In this document: positions 16,819 through 25,800 of the stretch, in pieces
How positions within the stretch are numbered: the first letter of the stretch is position 1
Layout: every line of letters begins with the position of its first letter
From: VRUE01 sp963702705
Lineage (GTDB): Bacteria > Actinomycetota > Thermoleophilia > Solirubrobacterales > 70-9
Reading direction: 5' to 3'
NCBI GenBank assembly: GCA_963702705.1
Contig: CAVPDR010000002.1
Span: 744,001 to 808,000 of the forward strand
Length of the DNA stretch: 64,000 nt
Made by a program: the position numbers and the translations under genes
The notes under the pieces: generated by a model
The model's input: the letters and a program-made list of their open reading frames with translations, nothing else
Told to the model about the DNA's origin: nothing
Database searches by the model: none

Positions 16819-17718
16819 TCAGATGGCCGTCGTCCAGGCCCCGGCGAGGCCGCGGAAGGGTGCGTACGGTGCGTAGAACTCCTCGACCTCCTCGACCGTC
16901 GCGCGGCGGCCGAGCCGGGCGAGGCGCCCGACCAGCTTCAGGTACATCAGGTCGCCGGCGGGAAGCGAGTCGGGATCGCCGCGACCGAAGAGTCCCAGGC
17001 ACTGCACCGTCCAGGGGCCGATCTCACGCGCCGCGAGCAGACGGCGGTCGGCGGCGGGCTCGGCAGGGTCGCAGCGACCGGCGGCGATGTCGGCGGCGAT
17101 CGCGCGCAGGGCAAGCGCCCGCTTCAGCGCCAATCCCATCGACTCCAGTTCGACCGGAGCGCGGCCGGCGATCAGATCCGGGGTGGGCACGTCGCGCAGG
17201 CCGTCGCGGCCCGCGCCCAGCCGCCGGCCCCAGCGGCCGACCATGCGGCGCTGGATGCGGGCGGCGCGACCGCTCTCGATCAGCTGCTTGACCACGGCCC
17301 AGGCAAGCGCCTCCCAGGCCCAGGGACGGCGGCGGGGACGCAGGTGTGGACGGCGGCGAAGCAGCGGGCCGAGCAGCGGGTCGCGACGAAAGCGCCGGTA
17401 GAACTCGGTCAGGTCGTCGTCGACGCCGAGCGCGAAGCGCATCCGCGCCAGCGCCAGCGCCAGCTCCGGCTCGCCGGCCTCGCCGGTGGGGGCGGCGGCG
17501 AGCGCCCGCGGCGCCGCGATCGATGCCGGGTCGAGCGACTCGGCCCGCAGCACCACCCTCCCGCTGGCCGGCTCCCAGGCCCTGGTCAGGACCGGGCAGC
17601 CATCCACGTGCAACAGCCGGGTCGCGACGCCGCGCTCGACCCGCATCACCCCGTCCTCGCTGCCGTGGCGCGGCAGCCGGTAGGGCGACGGCGGGGCGAC
17701 CTCTATCTCGAGGCTCAC
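16819..17718 (-). CDS. AlkA-like DNA-3-methyladenine glycosylase (HhH-GPD)
   Basis: A 299-residue base-excision glycosylase. An AlkA-N-like beta region is followed by the helix-hairpin-helix core: LAAREIGPWTVQCLGLFGRG and the catalytic Asp at about 256 in DSLPAGDLMYLK. The AWEALAWAVVKQLIES segment aligns with the family's helical domain. It would remove alkylated purines from DNA. The GTG start overlaps the stop of the upstream small gene by four bases (GTGA), so the two are coupled. Confidence 0.87.
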   Translation of the reverse strand: MSLEIEVAPPSPYRLPRHGSEDGVMRVERGVATRLLHVDGCPVLTRAWEPASGRVVLRAESLDPASIAAPRALAAAPTGEAGEPELALALARMRFALGVDDDLTEFYRRFRRDPLLGPLLRRRPHLRPRRRPWAWEALAWAVVKQLIESGRAARIQRRMVGRWGRRLGAGRDGLRDVPTPDLIAGRAPVELESMGLALKRALALRAIAADIAAGRCDPAEPAADRRLLAAREIGPWTVQCLGLFGRGDPDSLPAGDLMYLKLVGRLARLGRRATVEEVEEFYAPYAPFRGLAGAWTTAI

Positions 17719-17981
17719 CGCCCGAGCAGGTGGACGTCGACGAGGAAGGAGCGGCTGGCGACGACATTGGGCCGCTCGCGGCGCGAGAGTCGCCGAGGTG
17801 ATCGTTTTCGTCCGGCTACAGCGCCAACAGCCCGGACCGCTGCCACGGTGGCGGCTCCGGCCAGCACACCTCCAGCGGCGGCCATCACCGCGGTCCGTGC
17901 CTCATTGCGAACTGCAAGAGAACCAGCCTTTTCGCGGGGAAGGATTCGAACCGGAATCGGCTCTAGCTCCATATCGCTCAC
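17715..17981 (-). CDS. Small membrane-anchored protein upstream of the glycosylase
   Basis: An 88-residue protein from a GTG start with one Ala/Val-rich hydrophobic helix (TAVMAAAGGVLAGAATVAAV) between a short acidic N-terminus (MELEPIPVRILPREKAGSLAV) and a basic C-terminus (GRKRSPRRLSRRERP). No family recognised. A 4-nt overlap with the glycosylase start indicates translation in one unit. The N-terminus resembles that of other short actinobacterial proteins with one central helix. Confidence 0.6.
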   Translation of the reverse strand: MSDMELEPIPVRILPREKAGSLAVRNEARTAVMAAAGGVLAGAATVAAVRAVGAVAGRKRSPRRLSRRERPNVVASRSFLVDVHLLGR

Positions 17982-18123
17982 CCAGCCGACTGTAGCGATG
18001 CTCTCGGCGGGCGAAAGAGGATAAGCCGCACCTTGCGCAGATCGGCCCTTGAGCCTTAGGTGAGCAGCGGCTCATTCTGGATGCGGCCCGAAGGCATGAA
18101 CGGCGATCCAAGGCGGTCCGACG

Positions 18124-19173
18124 TCAACATTCGATCCGGCCCGCCTCATGGCCTCGGCCCGGCCTCCACACCGGTCCGCGGAGAGCGCCATTTCTCAATG
18201 AAAGGATCTTCTCCTTACAGCTCCCATCGGCGTTGACCTCCATGATCGAGTTGCCAAAAGGCAGGAGTTCGTTGAAGAGCTCTTCGATTGGTTCTTTGCT
18301 GAGGTGGTACGAGTTGAAAGCAATTCTCTGCCCCGATGGATCCCAGCTTGGGTGCGTCTCGGCCAAGCGAGGGGTGGGCGTTACCGCCTCGTTCGAGGTG
18401 CCGTCCGCGCTCATGACGTAGAGGTCCTTGCTGACCACTACTGGGAACTTTCCGCGACGAACCGTCCTCTGCCGCACGAGCGCGATCTGCAAACCGTCCG
18501 GCGAGAAAACCGCTTCCGATGCTTCCCGAGCCAACACCCGGAAATCCGAGCGTCCACCGAGCCCGAATAGCAACACCTTCGACCTATTCGACCTGAGGTC
18601 CTTGCGAGTTACAGCCAAAACCGAGCCGTCGGGCGAGAACGACGACGGCAAGTATTCAACAGCCCTGCGCCTAGGGGTCAATCGAACTGCCTTCCTCCCG
18701 CCCGCGCCGGCCACCCATGTCGTCGTCGCACCGATCTTGAAATTGTCGCGGACAAAGGCCAGCTTGCTTCCATCTGGCGACAGAATGGGATTTCTGCCCC
18801 CTTCCGTGCCAACAAGGAAACGCGTGCCGGTGCCATCCGAACGAAGCTCGTATATGCCTTTCCTGGGCCCCTTGAATCCGGCGAACGCAAGCCAGGCGCC
18901 ATCTGGCGACCAACTGACCGTCGAGAACGGGTTTGGCACAATGCCGCGCCGCGACCCACGCGCGACAACGACTCGATCCGAGCCGTCGGCCGCCATCCCC
19001 CTAACGCTGAAGCCCGTTGGCTGCAGCGTATTCATCGCTGGGAAGGCCAACCACGGTCCTTCAGGCGGGGCAGACGACGCACACGCGCTCACGGGACCGA
19101 CGAACACCGAAACAACGAGCACTGCGCAAGCGCTCCAAAACGCAACCGCCCCACCGAGCCTGATCTCCTTCAC
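18124..19173 (-). CDS. TolB/PD40-type beta-propeller lipoprotein
   Basis: A 349-residue exported protein with a signal peptide ending VSAC (possible lipobox) and at least four PD40/WD40-like repeats with the SPDG signature: VSWSPDGAWLAF, PILSPDGSKLAF, SSFSPDGSVLAV, AVFSPDGLQIAL, PSWDPSGQRIAF. These form a six-bladed TolB-like propeller used for protein or carbohydrate contacts outside the cytoplasm. GTG start behind a G-rich ribosome site. Codon use is less GC-biased than in the neighbouring metabolic genes, as in the whole 18-20 kb segment, which suggests transfer. Confidence 0.8.
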   Translation of the reverse strand: MKEIRLGGAVAFWSACAVLVVSVFVGPVSACASSAPPEGPWLAFPAMNTLQPTGFSVRGMAADGSDRVVVARGSRRGIVPNPFSTVSWSPDGAWLAFAGFKGPRKGIYELRSDGTGTRFLVGTEGGRNPILSPDGSKLAFVRDNFKIGATTTWVAGAGGRKAVRLTPRRRAVEYLPSSFSPDGSVLAVTRKDLRSNRSKVLLFGLGGRSDFRVLAREASEAVFSPDGLQIALVRQRTVRRGKFPVVVSKDLYVMSADGTSNEAVTPTPRLAETHPSWDPSGQRIAFNSYHLSKEPIEELFNELLPFGNSIMEVNADGSCKEKILSLRNGALRGPVWRPGRGHEAGRIEC

Positions 19174-19603
19174 AGAACCCCCCCCTTGGTGGATCCGCCG
19201 TAGGCTATCCGCGCCGTTAAATGATCGATTGTTGTGAGAGACCGAAACCTATTTCGGTATGCCGCGAGTGTTCTATCGCATTGCTGAAGCGTTTGGCGGA
19301 CACCTTCCTGAGAAGTTCGAAAATTTAGGTGCGGGGAATTTTCGCGGGCCTCGGGGAGCGGCTTGGCGCGGCGTCGCGTAGCCGGCTGTCGGTACTGCGA
19401 GACGCACCAGATTCGCACCCAGTGATACGCACCGTCTGGCTCGGCTTTTCAGAAGGAGTCCCCAGTGTGCCGATTCGCCGAATTGACCTTCATCCCCTCG
19501 AACCGCCCAGAAACAGCGTAGTCTGGCGCGATCCGTCCGGCCCCGGCAAGACTCTCGAACTGTTGGCCGCACGCTCAGGCCGGGGATCGCCTGGAGACAC
19601 CAC
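19174..19603. other. 430 bp without a recognisable gene
   Basis: No reading frame here has protein-like composition on either strand. A small hairpin (ACCGAAA / TTTCGGT, 19241-19258) lies behind the TolB-like gene's promoter side. The segment is less GC-rich than average and separates the candidate Rhs immunity gene from the TolB-like gene. Confidence 0.5.
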
Positions 19604-19828
19604 TCACTCGCCCTGATCATCAGCGTTTCGCTTCTTCTGCTCGGTTTCCGCTCGATATCGCATCAAGCTCACGGCCGCAGCAATCGCGCACGCGACAAGC
19701 AACGCCCAGGACCCAACTACATCGGTGGCGACCAAGACCACCAAAGTAATCGTGACGATCAGCGCCGAGAGACATATCCCGACTTCGAGGGGCGTCCACC
19801 GTCTGCTCTGCAGAGAATCGAATTTCAT
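19604..19828 (-). CDS. Small two-helix membrane protein after the Rhs gene; candidate immunity protein
   Basis: A 74-residue protein from ATG 19828 with two transmembrane helices (VGICLSALIVTITLVVLVAT and GSWALLVACAIAAAVSLM) and a polar tail YRAETEQKKRNADDQGE. It begins 25 nt after the Rhs stop, in the same direction, which is the standard position for an immunity gene. The Rhs C-terminal tip itself carries a hydrophobic segment, so a membrane-acting toxin with a membrane immunity protein is plausible. That is inference: no known immunity family is recognised. Confidence 0.6.
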   Translation of the reverse strand: MKFDSLQSRRWTPLEVGICLSALIVTITLVVLVATDVVGSWALLVACAIAAAVSLMRYRAETEQKKRNADDQGE

Positions 19829-19853
19829 CACTGGATGCTTTCGAGAGTCTGGG

Positions 19854-22800
19854 CTAGCACGAGTCCGCCACATCGCCCGCACCGGCTGATGCGCCAAAGA
19901 CAGTCACGGCGAGACCCAGGGGACCGGATACGAAGGCCAGCCCAATACCCGCGACGGCGGCACCCTCCGCTATCCATTTGCAGGCATGCGCATTCTCATC
20001 CCCAGCAGCGCGACCTTCCCCAGCTGTTTTCGCAGCCCTTTCCTGCATTTCCCTAATGTCCTGAGCATGCCATTTATCTACCTTATGTTGCATTCGCGCA
20101 AGAAAATTGGTGGCGTGTTTCAGATAGTGCAGGAACCGTTCGGCACCCCGTTTATTGTTGAACCTGATCACGATTGCGTGCCTTTTGTTCGCTCTACGGG
20201 CGGCTTTTTTCAACCAAGTCGAGACGCCCCCTCCCCATTCGCCCGTAAGGTCATAGCCATTTATAGGATCGGCGTTAGCGTAGTCGTAGGCGTTGGCGGA
20301 GCCCCCCTTGATCGGATCGGGGCTTAGGAATCGGCCCAAAGTCGGCACATAGCTCCGCACTCCCATCTGAATCACGCCGGACGAGAGCTGGGTGCGACGC
20401 TTCTTACCTCCGAGCCAGCCATATTCGGCACTCCCTCCTGCCAGCGAGCCGGACTGCAGTGGGTTGCCAAACTCATCGAAGCGCTGTGTGGAGAGGACGG
20501 CTGCCGCTTCCGGTTTGTCTTCCGCAGTGGCTACGACGTCACCGTGTATGTTGACGAGTTGCAGCGTGACTTCGCCAGTGTCCGTCTCGATCGCTCCGAG
20601 GCTGCCGCCCATGGCGGGGATACTACGGGTCCAGGTGGCTTCTGCTCCATTGACCTCTTCGACCCAGGCCGGGGAGTCCAAACCTCCAGCGTAGTGGTAG
20701 ATCTCGGTGTCTTCTTCAGAGCCACTGATCGTGATCCGTTCACGCTGGCGAAACGAGGCATCGAGCCCATATGTGTTTGTGACACCGCCCTGGCCCTGGC
20801 TGCGCGTCAAGTTGTTGACGTAGTAGCTGGTCGTGAGTTCGCCTTCGTTTGCTACCGGACCCGACGCCGTGAAGCCGAGTTTTTCTCCCGTCTGTGCGCC
20901 AGAGAGCTGCCAGGTCGAGCTGGCCGAGACTTCCACCGGATTTGATCCGAAGCTGGCCTTGCCTGTGGATTCCACCGGTAGTTTCTGGGCCTCTTCGTTC
21001 GGGAACTTGTGGTGGAACGAAGAGACCGGCAATTCCATTTCGCCATATAGGCAGGATTCGCCTGTGTTGAGGTTTATGTGCATCCCGCTCGCGGTCCCTT
21101 TGTAGGTCGGCATCGACGCTTTGATGGTTCCGCAGGAGAGTTTTTTGCCTTTTTTGCCTCCTTCGACGGCGTATAGGGCACATTCGCTAAGTTCGAAGGA
21201 CTCTTCGATGCCTTCGGTGCCCGACAGTTTGCCGTAGGAGTTCATCGTGCACTCGAGTTTGACCGACCAGGTCGGGAAGTTCAGCACCAGGCTTCCGCTC
21301 GAGCTCAATGACGCCGATTCGAGTTTGCGTTCGGCCAGGGTTTTGGCGCCGATGCGCCAGGCCTCTGGCGGACCCGCGTATCTGGCGGGCAGCGTCGTGA
21401 TCCGGCCCAGGTCGTCGTATTCGACGCCGTCGCCGATCAGGCGGTCGGCGGAGTCGTAGCTGTAGGTCTGTTTGGCGGCTTCGGCTTCCGTGCCGCAACC
21501 GCCGCCTTTGGCGGCCGCGTAGGTCGTCTTGGAGGTGCGGTTTGAGTCTTTGTCGAAGGCGTAGCTTCGCGTCGTGCAGGTTTCTCCGGTCGGGGTTTCC
21601 CTGGCCTGGGTGAGCCGGCCGGCCTTGTCGTAGCTATAGCTATTGCTACCCAGGGTGCTTTCTTCGCTTAGGACCTGGCCCTGGATCGAGTCTTCGCGAT
21701 CGAAGGAGAGCCAGGTGCAAGCCGAGGAGCAACCGCTTTCCTTGACGTATTGCAGCGAGAGCGCCGTGCCTTCGGGGCCATAGGCGAGCTTTTGGGCGAG
21801 GCCGTTGGGGAGCAGCTGTTCGGTCATCTGCCCGTCGGCGTTGTAGGTGGCTTTGAAGGTGCCGGCGGCGGAGTCGGTCATCTCAGTGGCGAGACCCGAG
21901 TCTTCGTCGTAGACGACTTCCTGGACGCCCTTGCCGTCTGAGGTGAGCACCGGGCGGCCGAGCAGGTCGTAGGCGAGGCCCGATTTGTTGCCATCGGCAT
22001 CGAGGTATTCGATCGGGCGGCCGAGTTCGTCGTAGGTCGTCTTGACTTCCTGGGTGTCGAAGCTTTCGCATTTGGTTTCGCAGGCGAAGTGCTGGCTTTC
22101 GGGTAGTCCGGTTTGTTCGTTGTAGGTGGTTTCCACCGTCGGCAGCGCGGTGCCTTCTCCGGTCTGGTGGACGGTCACCGGGCGCCCGGCGGCGTCGTAG
22201 GTCGTGGAGGTCAATCGGCCGGCGCTGTATTCGGTTCCTTCATAGGTTTCCACGGGCTGATCGAGCGAGGAGTATTTGGTGAATTTTGTCCAGGGCAGCA
22301 ACGGGTTGCCTTCAGCTGGGCTCGCTTCCGCGCCGGGCTTAATGAGGCAGGGCAGCCCGGCCCACTCGGGCTTCAATCCGCATTTGCTTTCTTCGGAGTT
22401 GGCGGCGGCGGTCCAGTAGATGGTCTTGGTCGTGCCGGCCTTTTTGCCTTCGGTGTCGGAGGGCTGGCGTTCTTGGGTTACCTGGCCGGCTTCGTTGTAG
22501 ACGGTCGTCGAGATCAGGTTGAGGCCGGTGGGGTCGGTGATCTGTTTGGTCGGCCTGCGGAGTTTCCAGTCGTATTCGGTCTTGGTGGTGCGCGAGTCGA
22601 CGTCTGCTTTTTCGCCGGGGATGGCGGCACCGCTGGTTTCCGTGGTCGGCAGGCGCGGCGCGGTTTCGCCTTCTTTGAGTTCGGGCGCTCCTTCGTCGTA
22701 TTTGACTTCGGTGTGCAGGCGCGCTTCGGCGGTTTTCCCCGATTCGAGGTGGACTTCATGTAGCGGTCCCCAGGACTGCAGCATCTCGGTGCCGTCGGCG

Positions 22801-25800
22801 GAGTATTCGGAGTGGCTGTCGAGCTGCTGTGAGCGTTCGACCGGGTCTTCGGCCTGCAGCGCCCGCAGGCGGTTCTGGGCGCTCAGTTCGCGCACGACAT
22901 TGCCGTGAATGTCGGCTTCGGCGGTCGTGATCGAGTCGCCTTCGACGCCGGGAGGCGAGGGCTGGGCGGTGTTGACCTCGTGGCCGCCGGGATCCAAGTA
23001 GTGGACCGTGGCTAGGTCGTAGTCGCTCGGTTTTTCGGCTGGAACCTCGGTCGGCGGGAAGATCGCGGTGGCGTCGACTGGGTAGTCGCTCTGGCCCCAT
23101 TCGGCGATCGCCGAGGCGGCGAGGTCATAGGGAGCCCCTTCGCCTGAGATCGGCACGTCGTAGGCGATCGTCGTGGTGGCCGTCGCCGGGCTTTTCAGCA
23201 AGCTGGCGCGGTTCACACTCTTCAGCTTGGCTTCGTATGCGCCGCCCGAGCCCGCCGGGTAGTAGGCGAATTCCCAGGGTTTCTCGCCGGCGGGGGTGAG
23301 GCGGGTGAGCCTCGCGTCTTTCGTCGATTCGTAGGCGTAGCGCTCCTTGAGGACTTCGGGCGTCACGCGCGGGTCCCACTCTTCGGAGAGATTGCCCGAG
23401 GCCGAGTAGTAGCCGTATTCGGCGACGACCTGGCCTTTGCCCGAGCCGCTCGAGTCGTAATAGGTGATGTGATTGAGGCGCTGCTCGTTGGAGCCGCCTT
23501 CGATGACGAAGTTGATGTAGGTGAACTTGAGCGAGCGGCAGCCGGCGGTTTTCGGGGCGTAGTGTTCTTCTGATTCCAGCGGGTTGCAGGTGACGCCGGC
23601 CGGGGCGGGCCCGGTCTCCATCGTCAGCCGCTCCTTGCCTTCTGAGATCGCGTAGGTGAGCTGAGCCGTCTTCGAGGTGCCGGCGAAGGAGATCGCGCTT
23701 GGCTGGTATTCGTTAGTCGTCCCGTTCTCGGAGAATTCGGTTTTGGTGCCGTTGGCTTCGGTCAGGATGAAGGTTTTCCCCGATTCGATCAGCTTGTATT
23801 CTTTGGCTTCTTCGGGCGGGACGTAGGTGTAGGGGGCTGAGGTTCCGGTTCTTTCGAAGGAGATGCCCGCGCCGGCGTTGTCGAGCACTTCGACCCAGTG
23901 CCTTGCGGGGATTGCGGCTTCGGCTTCCCATTTTTCGCAGAAGTGCGCTTCGTCGCATGGTTCATTCGCCGAGGTGCAAGAGACTTCTTCGCCTTCTTTG
24001 TTCCAGCATGCTTTTTCGAAGACGGCAGGAACTTCGGGTTCGCTCTGCACCAGCAGTTTCTGCCAGGCTTCTTCTTCGTATTCGGCTTCGACGGGCGCCG
24101 AGGGCTGCCACATCTGGCCCAGCGTTTTGCTGTTGGTTTTTTCGTTGGCACCCCAGGCGGAGTTGTAGGTGCGGGTGAATTCGAGGTTTGCTTCGGTGCC
24201 CGGCACCGGGATCGAGACGTCGGTGCGGGTCATCGCGAAGGCGCCGGTCAGAAGGTCGACGCTCGCTGGGCCGACCTGTTCGACCGCGTCGCCCGATCCC
24301 CCTGCGAAGCGGCTGTAAGTGGCGGTCACGGGCTGGCTGGCACCGGCGACGCTAGCGCCGCCGTTGAAGACGGCGCGCAGCTGCAGCCCTTCAATCGGAG
24401 CCCAGCCTTCGGCTTCGGCGTAGGCTTTGAGATCGAAGAAGAGCGGCGGCGAGCTCGCAGCGCCTTCCGCGACTTCAAGGACCGAGCCCGGGTGAGCTCC
24501 TTCTGAGTCCCACAGGTATTCGGTGGGGATCGATTGGAACGCTGGCCAGCTCGGCGCCTTCACCTGGTAGGCGAGCGAGCTCACGCCTGCCCCTTCGGCC
24601 GGTTTTTTCCATTCGGAGGCGAGGGTGAGGTAGGAGGCGCTCTTGGCGCCTTCGTCGGGCGAGGTGAGCTTGCTGGTCGACGGCGCGTCGGGATAGATCG
24701 CCGTGTTGAAGGCCCACTTTGCCGGGGTTGCGTCTTCGATGCCTTCGGAGTCTTTGGCGGCGACGACGAAGGTGTGTGGGCCTTCTTTTAGTTTTTCGGG
24801 CAGCGTGTAGGCGGAGGTGCAGGTTTTGGTCGGCGTTTCGCCTTCGTCGAGGCCGCACTTGAAGCTCGAGCCGGATTTGTCGGATTTGAATTCGACTGGC
24901 CAGCTTTCGTGGCTCGTGTAGCTGGGCTGGGGTGAGGTGATCGTGGTCTGGGGGCGCGTCTTCGTCGTCAGGGTCTTGTCTTCGCCCAGGCCGGTGCCAT
25001 CGATGCTGCTCGCGCTGATCCGGTAGTGGTAGGTGGTGCTTTCTTTGAGCCCGGCGATCGCCTCGCTGACGGCGACGGCGCTGGTGCCCGAGCCGATCGA
25101 TTTGGCTTTGGCCGGCACCGAGGCTCCATAGGAGGTGCTGGTCCCGTATTCGAACTGATAGCTAGTTTCGCGGCCGCGGGGATTGACGGTCGCTTTCAGG
25201 GTCGCACCTTCTGGGAGCACCGCGGTGACGGCTTCGGTCGTAGCCGTGGGCGGGGCGAGTTCGGAGCGCTCGGCCAGCGTCGCCGTTTCCCCTCCCCCTT
25301 CGCTCTTGCCGACCGCCGTGCAGACAGAGGCTTCGGGGCAGGCGACGCCTGAGAGCCAGGCGGTTTTGCCTTTGGGGGTGAGCGCTGCCTGGGTCGCCCA
25401 TTCTTTGCCGTTGTAGGCGAGGGCCAGGGCGCCGCCGCCTTCGGCGTTGTGACCTGTCGCCAGGCAGTAGCTCGTGGTCGGGCAGGAGACGGCTTCCAGG
25501 GTGGAGGCGGCTTTTAGTTTGGGCAGGGTGGTGGAGGAGAATTTGGCGCCGTCATAGGTGTCGGCGATCGGAGACTGTTCGCCTTCTTCGTTTTGGAAGG
25601 TCCCGGTGGCTGCGCAAAAAGAGGTGGTGGGGCAGGAAACCGAGGTGAGCGCGGACTGGTGCCATTCGCCTGCTTCTTTTAGTTTGGGAGCCGGCACCGT
25701 CACGCCGCTCCATTCTTTGCCGCTCCAGCGCTCGGCGAGCGGTTCCTGGTAGCCGGAGACCGTCTGGTAGCCGACCGCGATGCAGTTTGAGCCAGAAGTG

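Noticed and set aside
17930..17962. GGTTCGAATCC on the minus strand, looking like the T-arm of a tRNA
   Set aside because: The T-stem does not pair and no acceptor, D-arm or anticodon fits around it; the bases are explained as codons of the small membrane-anchored protein.
14548..18024. 1158-codon open frame antisense to the GGDEF-EAL and AlkA-like genes
   Set aside because: It is the mirror of three real genes and its sequence is low-complexity Arg/Ala/Gly.
19273..19620. 115-codon minus-strand open frame after the Rhs island
   Set aside because: Composition is not protein-like, no ribosome site, and it overlaps the start region of no known gene family.
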